From NCBI GenBank assembly GCA_028571685.1, contig CM053166.1:64566111-64630110 (forward strand): a stretch of 64,000 nucleotides of DNA, given 5' to 3'. Below are positions 48,592-60,176 of this stretch, in pieces. How positions within the stretch are numbered: the stretch's first letter is position 1; the number at the start of each line of letters is the position of its first letter. Position numbers and translations under genes: made by a program. Origin of the DNA: Heterohyrax brucei. Lineage: Eukaryota; Chordata; Mammalia; Hyracoidea; Procaviidae. Below the pieces are notes generated by a model that worked only from the letters and a program-made list of their open reading frames with translations, did no database searches and was not told the origin of the DNA.

Positions 48592-49190
48592 TAGTGAGCC
48601 TACTTCTCTGGTTGAACCTTGACTGCTATGTGAAACATAAATATTCCCTTTAAATTCAAAACCATGAGAGTCTTATTATGAATTAAAATATATAAGAACC
48701 AAAATAGTTGTCATTTACAGATGAGATGATTATGTTTATAGAGCTGACAAACTTAGGACTAAGGAGATTTTTCAACGAAATTGTTAGGAGTAAAATTCAA
48801 ATACAAACCAATTACCTCTGCTAAAACAGCACCAAAACGTTAGAAAATGTAATTTTAAGATGGTTAACACTTTAAAAAGTGATAGAAGCCAAGATACTTT
48901 GAAATAAACCTAACAAAGATATTTTGAAATAAGTCTAACAAAAATTTCATAGGACATTCATAAATAAAAGTATACAATTTTGATGAAAGACATAAAAGAT
49001 AACCAATAAATGGGAAGATATACAATATTTGAAAATGAGAATTTTCAACAGCTTAAAGACATAAAGTCTCCCCAAATTGATGCATAAATTCAAAATAATT
49101 TCAACCCAAATCTCAACACTATCTTTACTGGAAGTTGAAAAACCTCAAAAAAAATTCATAAGAAGTATAGAAGACAAAGATTAGACAAGA

Positions 49191-49688
49191 TGTCATGGAC
49201 TGAATTGTGTCCTCCCAAAAACGTATGTGTCAGTTTGGCTGGGCCATGACTCCTGATATTGTGTTAAGTTTCTAAATCCTGTAAACTCTGCCTCTATGAT
49301 GCTGATGAGGGAGGATGGGGAGCAGTTGCGTTGGTGGTGCAGGACTCAATGTGTATGACTGTATTGTGTCTGAGGCAATCTCTTGGGATATAAAAGAAAA
49401 AAGACAGCAGAGAGATTTAAAGGCCTCAAACCACCAGAAAGCAGTGCTAGGAACAGAGTGTGTCTTTTGGAAAGGACGCAGGGTCCCTGTGCCTCAGAAT
49501 CTCCCAGTCTAGGGGAAGATTGATGACAAGGATCTTCCTCCAGAGCCAACAGAGAAAGCCTTCCCCCAGAGCTGACCACTGAATTTTGATTTACAGCCTA
49601 CTAGACTGTGAAAAAATTAATTTCTCTTTGATAAAGCCATCCACTTATGGTATTTCTGTTAAAGCAGCACTACATGACTAAGAAGACA
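49191..49688 (+). mobile_element. MaLR-type solo LTR, best-preserved copy
   Basis: Starts TGTCATGGACTGAATTGTGTC, about 498 bp, ends 'actaagaagaca'. All family landmarks are present: 'atgatgctgatgagggagga', 'gacaaggatcttcctccaga', 'ctttgataaagccatccact'. Confidence 0.85.
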
Positions 49689-50004
49689 ATCTTAAAGTAG
49701 AAGAGAAGATTTGTTTGCCAGATACTAAATGCTATTGCAAAACTTTATTAACTAAAAGTATTGTTATTAGCTCAGATACAAGCCTATCTGTACTTTCAAA
49801 TTTTGCATTTGACAAAGAGGACATTACAAGTAAGTGTGGAGAGGATGAAGCATTCATTAAATAGTGCTGGAATGATGTGTGAAATATGAAAGAAGTTTTA
49901 AAAATCATTATAATCATACCTTATGCCACATAAAAGAAATAATCCCTGTTGATTAAAGACCTAAATATAAAAAGCAAAACCTGGAAATGTTTTGACATTA
50001 GAGC

Positions 50005-50572
50005 TGGTATGGATTGAACTATGTCTTCCCAAAATATGTGTTATAAATCTTAACCTCTGCCTGTGGTTATAATCCCATTTATAAATGTGCTGTTTGTTAT
50101 GTTAAGAAGACAAGATTACAGTGTACCTTGAGTCAGTCTCTTTTGAGATATAAAAAACCCAGTGCCGTAAGTCAGTTCAGACTCATAGTGACCCTATAAG
50201 ACAGAGTAGAGTTGCTCCATAGAGTTTCCAAGGAGTGCCTGGTGGATTTGAACTACCAACATTTTGGTTAGCAGCTGTAGCACTTAACCACTATGCCACC
50301 AGGGTATGCCTTTTAAGATATAAAAGAGATTAAACAAGCAAGCAAGAGAAGCAGAGATGGAGACAGATGCCAGGCCACATGAAGATCACCAGGAAACCCA
50401 GGAACAGAAGCTCAAAAGAAACAAGAACCTTCTTGCAGGACAGAGAAAGCCTTCCCCTAGAGCTAGCACTGTGAGTTTAGACTTCTAGCCTCTTAAACTA
50501 TGAGAAAATAAATTTCTCTTTGTTAAATGCATCCATTCATGGTATTTATAACACCACTAGATAACTAAGACA
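50005..50572 (+). mobile_element. MaLR-type solo LTR with nested SINE
   Basis: TGGTATGGATTGAACTATG start, 'agataactaagaca' end. Flanks 'agagc' (50000-50004) and 'agacc' (50573-50577) fit a 5-bp duplication with one mismatch. Closest to the 8251 copy ('tgtggttataatcccattt'). Confidence 0.8.
50155..50308 (-). mobile_element. AfroSINE-type SINE in LTR
   Basis: Reverse copy. The LTR text 'ttttgagatataaaa' before and 'ttttaagatataaaa' after is the target-site duplication. Confidence 0.9.
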
Positions 50573-51772
50573 AGACCATAATAAAATTTGAAAACTTATG
50601 TGTAAAAAAGATACAAAACCAAAGTGACAAATCAAGAGATACTTTTTTTTTTTTTACAAAAATTTAATTTTAGGCGGCAGAGTCAAGATGGAGGACTAGA
50701 CACACGTCTCCTTAATTCCCTCTGGAAAATAAGGCCTGGACTGATAATTGAATGGAGTTTTCTGGATACCCAGTGACCCACAGGACAGGGCATATGGCTG
50801 TCAGTTTGGACTACATGCCACTAAACAGGAAACTTCCTCTCTCTTGTTGAGCCCCACTCCTGCTGATTGGCTACTGTCATGGACTGAAGGTACTGGCACT
50901 TTTAACTTTTTTTCTTTTTGTTGGCCAGTGGGTGAGGGAAGAGCATGATCCAGCAGATACGCTGAGCCACAGTGCTGAAGTGAACAGCATGTGCTGCAGA
51001 GGAGAGACAGTATGTGGAATAGTCACATTTTGAGAGTCTGGCAGCAGACTGCAGGCACCACAGCCCCTCTACCCTCTCTTTTCTGAGCTCTGTCATGTAT
51101 TTGGCTGTTTTGTGGTGGGAAGGGCAGCTTGACCGGGAGGCCATCTTGTTCAGTTGGGAAGTGTAGTTACCCAACCAGAGGCCTCAGCAGGGGCTAATTC
51201 CTAGGCTGGGAGGCAGTGCCAGTCCAAGGAGCACTTTTCCAGCAGAAAGACTGTGTTTGGCATAGTGTTGCCTTACAGGTAGGGCCCAGCTGATAGTAGT
51301 AAGGCAGTAGCCCTCCTTACTTTAAACTACATGATAGCATCTGTGGATGCCTTAAGAGGTGCTTCCATTGTCAGCCAGAATGAGGGGCCTGCCAAACCTG
51401 ACAGCCTGACTGATTTTGGAAGCCATTAGACAGCTTTTAGCTTTTTAAAATAAGACTGCCTGAAGGAATAATTGCTGTGCGGCCCAATGGAATCTCTTCC
51501 AGCCTTTACTGACCCACATAATACAGTCAGTTGACAGCACCCCCAATGACTCCATAAGCAGGGTGGTGTCTTTGATAGCCAGGAGGCAGAGCCTGCCACC
51601 CCAGAGAGTCCACTGGGGCCAGTCGTTAGAGTACACAGAGGTGGCTGATGATCAATTCCCTTCTCAGAAGTATGCCTCAGCTCCTCTTGAGGCAGCACCA
51701 GAGAAATTAAACAGCCTCTAGGTGTCCTGAAAGGAAAAGACCATCACCAAGCATTTAAAGAAACAGCCCACC

Positions 51773-52792
51773 ATGGCTCCAGAAAACTCCCAAAATAAAG
51801 AATCAAAAAATTTCTCAGATGAAGAAGCCTTTCTGAAACTATCGGAGATCAAGTACAAAAGAATTATATATAGAGCCCTTCTAGAGATTAAACAAAATGC
51901 ATCAGAGCAAAATGAAAAATTAAGCAAGCTATTAAAATGATGGAACATCATTGTTTTGAAATCTAACAGATCAATAAAATAACAAAGTTACAGAATTAGA
52001 CAATTCAGTTCAAGGCCATAAAAGAAGAATTGAGGAACTAGTAGTCAGACTTAGTGACCTTGAAAATAGAGCAACTGACGCCAGTATTTATGAGGGGAAA
52101 TCAGAAAAAACAAATAAGGAAAAAGAAGCATTAAGACATATATGGGACTCTATCTGGCTTGGCTATCAAGATGAATAGTCTACAATTAATTGGAGTTCCT
52201 GAACAGGGAGGGATAGCTGAAAACACAGAGAGTATCATAGAGTTGCTGACAGAAAATTTCCTGAAATTATGAAAGAAGAGAACATAGATCTCGAAGATGT
52301 CTATTGAATACCACATAAACTAGACCCCAAAAGAAAGACACCAAGCCAAAGCCAAGTGTCATCGAGTTGGATATAATCAAGCTTAATAAAATGAAACATA
52401 AGCTGAAACTCTTAAAGGCAGTGAGACTCAAAGCAAACCTAACATTCAGAAGGAAGCCCTGTAGGCTTTCATCTGACTTTTCAGCTGAAACAATGCTGGC
52501 AAGGAGGCAGTGGGATGACATGTTCAAAACCTTGAAGGAGAAAAACTTCCAACCAAGAATTACATATCTTGCAAAACTATCTTTCAAATATGAAGATGAA
52601 ATTAAGACATACGTAGATAAGCAGAAGCTTAGGGACTTTATAAAACCCAAACCAAAAAAAAGTACAAGAAGTACTAAAAGAAGCTCTTTGCTTAGAAAAA
52701 CAAAATCATTAAGTCAATATTTAAGGAGGCAATGCAGGACACAACATCCAGAAACCTACTCAGTTAGGGAAGGCACAAATCTACAGTATTAA
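51773..52792 (+). pseudogene. L1 ORF1 (RNA-binding protein), decayed
   Basis: ATG in 'accatggctccagaaaactc'. The coiled-coil half has a few stops and shifts (for example near 51938). The C-terminal 141 codons (52367-52792) are open, with 'AETMLARRQWDD', 'EKNFQPRITYLAKLSFKYED' and 'DKQKLRDF'. A roughly 28-bp SINE-like piece interrupts the text at about 52343-52370, just before this open stretch. Confidence 0.85.
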
Positions 52793-53013
52793 AAGAAGGG
52801 AATCAGTGATCATATCACGAAAACTAAGACAGCATCACATTAAAAAGAGGGATATATTACAGTAGTTATAGTGCTTTCGGACAGAGAGGAAGTTAATAAG
52901 ATATGTAGAAGTTAAAATTGGGTTTAAACTTAGAACATTAAGGAGGATCACAGGGGTAGCCACAAAGCATAATAACATTGGAAGATATCAAAGCCAGAAA
53001 TGTAGTACAGGAG

Positions 53014-53503
53014 TGTTTTAGTCAACTGGGGCTGCTCTAACAGAAATACCACAGAGTGGATGGCTTTAACAAAGGAAGATTTATTCTTACAAGTCCAAAT
53101 TCAGGATGTCCGCTCCAGGGGAAGGTTTTCCCCCTTGTCGGCTCTGCAGGAAAGTCCAGTATTGCATCAGTCTTTGTCTAGGGAGTGTCTTGGCCCTGGA
53201 ACCTCAGGTCTAAAGGACACACTCTTCTCCTGGTGCTTATTTCCGGGTGGTGTGAGGTTCCCAATTCTCTGCTTACTTCCTTTTTCTTTTACCTCTTGCA
53301 GGATGAAAGGATTAAGGGTGGAACAAACCATACTCCAGGGAAACTCCCTTTACAGTGGAGCAGGGAGGTAATCCTATGAAGGGATTTATAGTCCCACAGC
53401 ACAAGAAAATCGCAAAGTGGAGGGCAATCATAGAATACAGGAAATTATGGCCCAGCCACATGGCTACACTTGTTTTGGGGGGGACACAATTTGATCCATG
53501 ACA
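53014..53503 (-). mobile_element. MaLR-type solo LTR with perfect 5-bp duplication
   Basis: 490 bp, TGTTTTAGTCAACTGGGG to 'ttgatccatgaca'. Identical 'aggag' on both sides (53009-53013, 53504-53508). The surrounding L1 text aligns across the insertion with 29120-29150, so this is the cleanest definition of the LTR ends in the window. Confidence 0.92.
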
Positions 53504-53629
53504 AGGAGTTTCAGCAAACACGAAGCCAACACTGAAAAACATGAAAAGTCAACCCGTAAAGAAGAATGACCCACAACAGAATATCAAGAGCAACATAGAA
53601 AACACCAACACAACAATAAGTACATCAAA

Positions 53630-55067
53630 ATGACAGCACTAAACACATACCTATCAGTAATCACACTGAATGTGAACAGACTGAACGCTCCAATAAAGAG
53701 ACAATGAGTGACATGTTAGATCAAAAGACATGACCCGTCTCTATGTTGCTTACAAGAAACACAACTTATACTTAAAGATACGAACAAATTCAAAATTAAA
53801 GGATAGAATAATATATACCAGGCTAACAACATGCAAAGAAGAGCAGGTGTGGGAATACTAAACTCATATAAAATAGATTTTAATGTAAAATCCACCATTG
53901 TGGACAAGGATGGTCACTATTACTGAAAGGTTCAATATGTAAGCAGGACTTAACAATATTAAATATTTATGCACCCAATACTACAGCACCTAAATACATC
54001 GAACAAATACCAAAGACACTGAAAAACGAGACAGATCACTCCACCATAATAGTGGGACACTTCAACACTCCACTTTCAGTAATGGACAGATCATCTGGAA
54101 AAAAGCTCAGTAAAGACACAGAAGATCTTACTACCACAATTAACCAATTAGACCTCATCGACATATACAGAACTTTTTATCCATCGACAAATAAGTACAC
54201 CTTCTTCTCCCATGCACATAGAACATTTTCCAGAACACACTATGTGTTAGGACATAAAGCAAATCTCAACAAAATCCAAAACATTGAATTTTTGCAAAGC
54301 ATCTTCCCAAACCTTTAAAGCCATAAAATTTGAAATCAATAGCAGAATAAAATATAGATAGAAAGTGGAACTCATGGAAACTGAACAACACGTCACTCAA
54401 AAAGCCATGGGTTATAGAAGAAATCAAAGTCAAAATAAGGAAATTTATGGATTCAAATGAGAATGAAAATACATTCTACCAAAACTTACGGGATACAGCC
54501 AAAGCAGTGCTGAGAGGTCAATTTATCTGTACCAATGCACACATTCTGAAGGAATAAAGGACCCACACCAAAGAATTATCCCTACAGCTTGAAAAAGTAG
54601 AAAAACAGCAAGAGAGGAACCCCTCACACACTGGAAGAAAACCTATAGTAAAGATTAGAGCACAACTAAATGAGTTAGAGACTAGAACAATTGAAAAAAA
54701 AAAAGACAAAACCAAAATCTGACTTTTTGAAAAGATCAACAAAATTGACAAACCATTGGCTAAACTTACAAAAGAAAAACAAGAGAGGAAACAAATAACC
54801 CAAATAAGAAATGAGATGGGAGATGTCACTACAGATCCAACAGAAATCAGAAATATCGTAACAGAATACTATGAAAGACTGTACCCTAACCGATTTGAAA
54901 ACCTAGAGGAAATGGACAAATTCCTAGATTCACATCACCTGCCAAAATTATTACAAGAAGTAGAACAACTTAATAAACTCCTCACAAAAGAAGAGATTGA
55001 AAAAGTTATCAAAAAACTACCGACCAAAAAAAACCCTCCTGGCCCAGATGACTTCACCACAGAATTC
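53630..55067 (+). pseudogene. L1 ORF2, N-terminal part (endonuclease to pre-RT)
   Basis: Endonuclease from 53630. Open pieces are 54052-54318 ('LDLIDIYRTFYPSTNKYTFF') and 54756-55073 ('[12 protein letters not shown]', the block just upstream of RT). Stops and shifts lie between them. The last few residues of the second piece belong to the retroviral LTR. The downstream part is at 62018-63995. Confidence 0.88.
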
Positions 55068-55557
55068 TGTTGAGTCCACGGGTCTGTATTGCCTGCGGGT
55101 GATCAGTGCCTTTGCAGAATGCCACACAGGAAGCACTAGTGGTCAGGAGGAGAACTGGTACCTCTGATGCACCAACTCTACTTACGCATCATGCAGCTCA
55201 TTTTTATTTAGTGAATAGAACATGCGTACATGCAGTAAAGCAGACACTGATTTGATAAGGTTTTGGGAAGTTCCTCCCAAAGCAAACTTGTGCCTTCTTA
55301 TCTAAATAGCTTAACAAAAGGCCACTTTCTCAGGTGAATTCACCTCTTGAGAAGGAAAGCACATAGGCCTGGGTACACGCACAAGAGTCACATTCAGCAG
55401 GCCAGACCCATCATTTGCGAGGATCTGATGTCATGCCATTTGTGGCTGTTTATATTTACTCATTCACAGGCTCACAAGCCCCACACCCAGGCCATAATGC
55501 TTGTCCTAACCCATGGCCATGTTGCCCATAGCCCCAGCTGTGGCCATGTTGCCCACA
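55068..55557 (-). mobile_element. ERV 3' LTR (490 bp)
   Basis: On the minus strand begins TGTGGGCAACATGGCC directly after the polypurine tract and ends with ...GGACTCAACA at the L1 junction. AATAAA lies at about 55205-55210 (minus), which would end R; the last about 135 bp is R/U5. 'gtaaatataaac' near 55450 may be a TATA-like element. Contains a short direct repeat 'ggcaacatggcca' at its U3 start (two copies). Confidence 0.88.
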
Positions 55558-55571
55558 TCTCCCCCTTCTTT
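55558..55571 (-). promoter_or_regulatory. ERV polypurine tract
   Basis: Minus strand 'aaagaagggggaga' immediately before the LTR's TG. It would prime plus-strand DNA synthesis. Its position is what fixes the LTR boundary. Confidence 0.85.
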
Positions 55572-55599
55572 ATTAACTACTGTTGGTGCTGACAGGATC

Positions 55600-57507
55600 A
55601 TGTATGTTTCCAGTGTTCACTGTTGTGTTTCCACCTTCCAAGTGGTCAGGCGCAGTTGCCTGTAAAGATATAAGAGAAGAAAACACAGGAGTATAGCAAT
55701 AAATGCAGTAAGCCATATCTGAATGTGGGTCCAGCTAGGTGAAGCTGTTCAGGAATTGTTGATATGCTTGTAGGTTAAACTTTCATTGAAGGGATATAAG
55801 TTGGCCTTTTAATTGTTGTTCAAGGGTGGATACCTTTTCCATCAACAGGGTATGGAAAGTCCCTTGTAAATCTTTTATTCTCTCCCAGGAGATGGCTGAT
55901 CCATTATAAGGTAAGGGAGTTACACAGACAGATCCATTTTCCCAATCACACTGGAGACCTTGTCTAGTGAAATGGACCTACTGTTGGTGTCCAAGCCATT
56001 CTGTCACCACTTTCAACGCTTGTAAGCAGGAGACAATGCCTCGATCAGTTTGTTTATTCTTGCAATTCTCAAGTCACATTGGTCATTACTTGGTTTACTA
56101 TGGCAGCAGTGTGAACAGATTGGGTTAGTGTCACTGCTGCTACTGAAGCCTTGGCTATGACAGTCATGACCAAAATAAGAAAAGTAAGTAGGGTAACCAG
56201 AAATTTCTTTGGCCTAAGATGTGATAGAGCCAATTGAATAATCTGTATAGAATGCTCCCCCTGCTAGTGGCAGGTGAGATTTACTGGTATCCAAGCCACC
56301 AACCACTGGCAGAGAATCTTCACAAAGGAGAGATTAAATTAGGAACATCAGCATACATAAGGCATGTACTAAACCAAGTGGGTAAAGTGGTAGTGATATT
56401 ACATTGCTCCCCTGAACTAATATTTGGGGGAATGGTACCAAAGCAAAGAACATAGGGATAGGTGGTACGGACCATAACTGAGTCAGAAATGTTATTAATG
56501 AGAGAGAGTGAGTAATTTTTAGTACTATTAGAATAAATCCCATGTGATATAACATGGGGAAAAAAGAGAAGGGCAACCCTCCACGTGGAGAAGTGTGGAA
56601 GGCTGAGATGCACCCCATCAGTAAGCCGAAGGACTGGGCCCAAGAACCCATACTCGCTCCAGGTACTAGGGGCATTAGAGGGACTACCCAAAGGAAGTGG
56701 CCTGCCAGAGGAATTGAGGGAACCATGAGGGCCCCAATCCCAAAGGGTCCCATTAAATAAGGGTCCCTCTCTCAGAGCAACAAGATGACATGGAATCCAC
56801 TGAACAGTCTCATGATTATATTGCCATTCTTTTTTTGGGTGGCAGATAGGGAATGGTGGTACTGGACTATAATAAGATCTCTTGCTAGAGAAGTTAATTA
56901 GGGCAGTTCAAATGGCTGATATAAAGGTTAAATTAGTCAGCCTTTTGTCCTTTTTTGGTTGATAATATAGGTATTCCCAAGGAGTTACTTGAACATACTG
57001 CCTAGATGTTTTAGTAGAGACATAAAATGGAGGGTCAGAGGTTAAGAATGTAAAGGAATCATTATGTTGAAGCCACCCAGTCCAAGGATGAAGAGGACCC
57101 AGGGGCACTAACCAAACACCCCTAGTCCACGTAGCATTGTTAGAGGACAAAAGTGAGTCTGTGTCCCAGCAAGTCAAGGAACAGAATAATGATGGATTAA
57201 TGATATGTGTCCAATAGACACATTCGCCATTAACAGAGGGACACGTGAAGGCTAAGACAATAAACAACATGTACTAAACCTGAATTGAAGCATTGCCCAC
57301 CAAGGATAAATAAGCCAGGAATCTATTCTTGGGGGTTGGAGGGAACCCCATCCTGGTCAGAAGAGATCCTGCTTTCAGGTCTAGGTGTTTCAGTTGTCTC
57401 CAAGATGGGAATTCCGCCTGTTGAGTGCACCAGGTCAGCTTCCATTGGCTCTGGAGGGTCAACTGGCTCATCTCGGGACTCAGATTCATCAGAGGGGTCC
57501 ACAACAT
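55600..57507 (-). pseudogene. env: ERV env (surface and transmembrane subunits), decayed
   Basis: Frame from an ATG at 57507 runs about 200 codons to 56908 apart from one amber stop at 57274-57276, then reappears in the same frame at 56691-56320. The SU region has several NxS/T sites and cysteines. The TM part (about 56220-55600) shows a hydrophobic fusion-peptide-like stretch, then a coiled-coil region with several stops, and a hydrophobic anchor near 55700 followed by a basic cytoplasmic tail. Env mediates receptor binding and membrane fusion. This one cannot be made because of multiple stops and shifts. Its start overlaps the integrase end in another frame, as is usual in this virus class. 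Plus-strand frames here (up to 99 codons) are shadows. Confidence 0.82.
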
Positions 57508-57800
57508 GATGTTCCTTCAAGCGTTTGGTCAGGACCCACTCAGTACGGCCTTGCTGTCGGATGTAAGCAGAGCTACTATAGCACCATAAGACAAGGAAAG
57601 GTCCCTCCCACACTTCTAAGCTGGCAGATTTATATCAACAAGACTGAAGCAGGTGGGCAGTACACCCTTTCTCATCCACACTGAGAAAATTAAGAGTATG
57701 GAGCGTTTTAGCTAAAAGAATTGTAAGAGTATCTTTTCCCCCTTCTTTATTAATTGAGAAATGGGAGAGGTTTACGAACACCATGTTGTAGAATATTTAG
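57323..57800 (-). pseudogene. pol: ERV pol, integrase C-terminal part
   Basis: Minus-strand codons include 'TLNFLSVDEKG' and, after a stop and a short gap, 'WEGPFLVLW', hallmarks of the class II integrase C-terminal (DNA-binding) domain. The open piece 57613-57323 is 96 codons and overlaps the env start. The DDE catalytic core, RNase H, RT and protease are not seen upstream. Integrase joins viral DNA to the host genome; this remnant lacks its active site. Confidence 0.78.
57738..57753 (-). promoter_or_regulatory. Internal copy of the polypurine tract
   Basis: Minus strand 'ttaataaagaaggggg' here is identical over 16 nt to the sequence at the true polypurine tract (55561-55576). It lies within integrase coding sequence, the place where central polypurine tracts occur in lentiviruses and spumaviruses. 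Confidence 0.5.
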
Positions 57801-58344
57801 GATACTCTGTCTTGAAGCGTCTTCATTTTTGCAATACCCATAATGACTGGGGCTCATATTTACTGGCCAGTGAGGTAGTTTAGGTCTTGAACACCAACTG
57901 GGTTACCTGAGGTGGCAGCCAATAACAGTCTATTTTGTCACCAAATTTTTGATTAAACACTTTAAGAGTCTCTTCTACTAGAGGGATAGTGGGGTCTGAG
58001 GTGTTGTCTCAAGATTTACAATCTTTGTTTTATGTCTGATGTGGACCACTATAAAAACATATGGCCATAACAGCCTCTTCCTACATTCAAAACTGGCACC
58101 AGCATGTTTTAAAAAAGGCTTGGTGAGTTTCAGTCATAGTAAAACTGCTGGCTTTTTTTTTTAGGTCTCAGTTGAAAACTGGTTTTTATCTCATTTAATG
58201 TAAATAAGATACTACCTCTCAGGCTTCTTGGGAAAGGTTATCAGGTTTGGCCCTTACAGTAAAATAGTGTTTTCTTTTTAGAGCATTAGCCTAGTGGGCT
58301 ACCTCAATCTCCACAGAAGTCAGAATTTACTTTAGAAATAAGTT

Positions 58345-58470
58345 TTCAAAATGTCAAACACCATACAATGAATCAGGAAGTAAAAGAGAAGTACTAACAG
58401 TATCAGGCCAGTTATCACAAATAACTAATGAAACTATGACTTTAAGTTCTTTTGAACAAGGAAATAAATT
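58345..58470 (-). repeat. Possible L1 3' UTR-like fragment
   Basis: 'caccatacaatgaatcagga ... gtatcaggccagttatc ... aatgaaactatgacttt' aligns loosely with 35412-35510. Weak, about two-thirds identity by eye. Confidence 0.35.
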
Positions 58471-58961
58471 TAAATACCTCATAAATAGGGTTAGTAACTG
58501 TTTTTTGTGTTTTCCCAGTAATTGCATTTTGTAAAATGTCAGATTGAAACCCATTGGTTAAATGTTTTGGGAGAAAAGACAATGTTTCTTTATATCTTAG
58601 AAGTAGAATCTTAAAACATTGGTAATATTTTTATATACAACCTGTGGTATGTTTATTTATCTAGCCTTGTATAACTGTTTTCTGTTTTGTTTATTTTGGA
58701 GAGCCTTGGATATTTCAAGTCACAGTCCTTTTCATAAGTCTAAAATCTTTCGTTGAGATATTTTGGTCAAACATTTTTAGAAAAACCATAGATGCCAAAA
58801 CTTAACAAGATTTAAATTAGCAAGTAAAATGTAAGAGTCAAATAAATTTGTCAAAAAACTTTAGACCATAGTTTTAAATATAATTATTATTTATAGTCTT
58901 AGAGAACTTCAGATACCATATATAGTAATTTTAAAGGCATAGTATCACATAGCAATTAAAA

Positions 58962-59110
58962 CCAAACTAAACTAAGTGTTATGGAGTTAATTTTGAATTA
59001 TAGCAACTTTATCAGACAGAATAGGACTGTTTCACAGAGTTGCCATGGAGCTTTTGGTGGCCTCGAACTGTTGACTTTTGAATAGTAGATGCAGCACTTA
59101 ACTAGGGTTT
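58962..59110 (-). mobile_element. AfroSINE-type SINE inside the ERV
   Basis: Reverse, diverged copy: 'cagacagaataggactgttt', 'cacagagttgccatggagct', 'gcagcacttaactagggttt'. Confidence 0.75.
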
Positions 59111-59939
59111 TTTCAGATAGTAATTAAAAACTAATGAAATAACCAATATAAATTTGAACCCAGTGAGAACTGGGCACTTGATTTTAACCCATGTCATAAT
59201 ATATTGAATAAGACTTTTATTACCTTTTTATCTCAGAAAGGGACGGACACTCATAGCTTTCTACAAAGTTTCAGAGCTGTCAGGAATTTGTTACAGGTTG
59301 ACAAGAAATAATACCAAAGTCGTTTAAAGATCTAAAAATAAGGAAACTTTAGCCTTATTTTTCTGTTAAGTTTTGTGGCATGATTTGTTGACTCAGGGAA
59401 TTTTATTTCAATGGGAAATTAGATTTTTGTCTTTAAGAGAGGTTATATAAGGAAAAAATTAACTGTTGATTCAGAAATCAGTAAAAATCGTTATTTAGGA
59501 GTGAACAAGACAATTTCTTTTAAAATTAATGTTCTCAAAGACTTTTATAAGTTAAATAATTTAACGTTTGTCAGATTAAAAAAAATTTTGTCCATATTAA
59601 ACACTTATTAGTAGGCTTTTATAATAATATAATTTCTTAAATAACAAAGAACTCACTCAAGACGTTTTATTTGTCGTCTGAAGAGCAAATAGTATATCAG
59701 ATATTTGTTTAGTTCAACTACTCTCAAAGTCTACGGCTGAAATAATTTTAAACATTTTCGGTCTCTAATTTCTAAGGTTTTAGAAGTTAGACAAGTTATA
59801 GTTTAACTGCCTTGGAAATCACAAAATCTTACCTCTGATAAGGACATCTCTAAACTTCTCAGATAGGTCTCAATTCATGACAATCAAGGTAAAACAGTAA
59901 TCCCTTCCTGGTTCTTTTTTCCTCTCAAAAGTTTTTTTG

Positions 59940-60176
59940 ATGGTCCTATACATCTATAGAATATCATCTTGCTGACCTCTGGCTGGAGGAAGGGGAGTGG
60001 ATGGAGAGGAGGCGAAAGGAGGCTGTTGGGAGGATGAGACATGTATGGAGCAGAGAGGAATAGTGTGCAGTCACCGGACAGGGAGAGCAGTGGAAGCTGT
60101 ATATAGGTGGGCTTGTAAATTTATACGTGAATGTACATTTTCACTCAGTCATGTCAAATAAAAATTTTTTTTAAAA
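59940..60176 (+). mobile_element. 5'-truncated L1 3' tail inside the ERV
   Basis: Same tail family as 1-512. Target-site duplication 'aaaagtttttttg' at 59927-59939 and 60177-60189. About 240 bp. Closest in sequence to the 46304 copy ('gctggaggaaggggagtgg'). Confidence 0.9.

Larger units (their letters stand above)
46095..48620 (+). repeat. LTR-like repeat, copy 2, broken by several later insertions
   Basis: Pieces 46095-46303, 47382-47800 and the terminal block near 48598-48620 ('cttctctggttgaaccttga') match 39995-40545 and its expected end. Inserted in it: an L1 tail (46304-47356), a MaLR-type LTR (47805-48285), a SINE (48332-48527) and two microsatellites. Confidence 0.5.
48700..50645 (+). 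mobile_element. Old L1 ORF2 fragment split by two LTRs
   Basis: 48700-49190, 49689-50004 and 50573-50645 together read as diverged L1 ORF2 RT/C-terminal text ('agtctccccaaattgatgca', 'gattaaagacctaaatataa'). The LTRs at 49191 and 50005 separate the pieces. Confidence 0.6.
50673..55067 (+). mobile_element. L1 LINE, 5' part (continues at 62018)
   Basis: Starts 'ggcggcagagtcaagatgga'. 5' UTR 50673-51772, ORF1 51773-52792, spacer with a solo LTR (53014-53503), ORF2 from 53630. Same subfamily as the 26816-33308 copy but better preserved. Cut at 55067 by an endogenous retrovirus; continues at 62018 beyond it. Confidence 0.92.

Noticed and set aside
56234-56760. Plus-strand frames and a second minus frame (56753-56334) over env
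   Set aside because: Only the frame shared with the upstream SU region carries env features; the others are overlaps.
57285-57684. Plus-strand frames of 74 and 99 codons
   Set aside because: Shadows of env and integrase on the minus strand.
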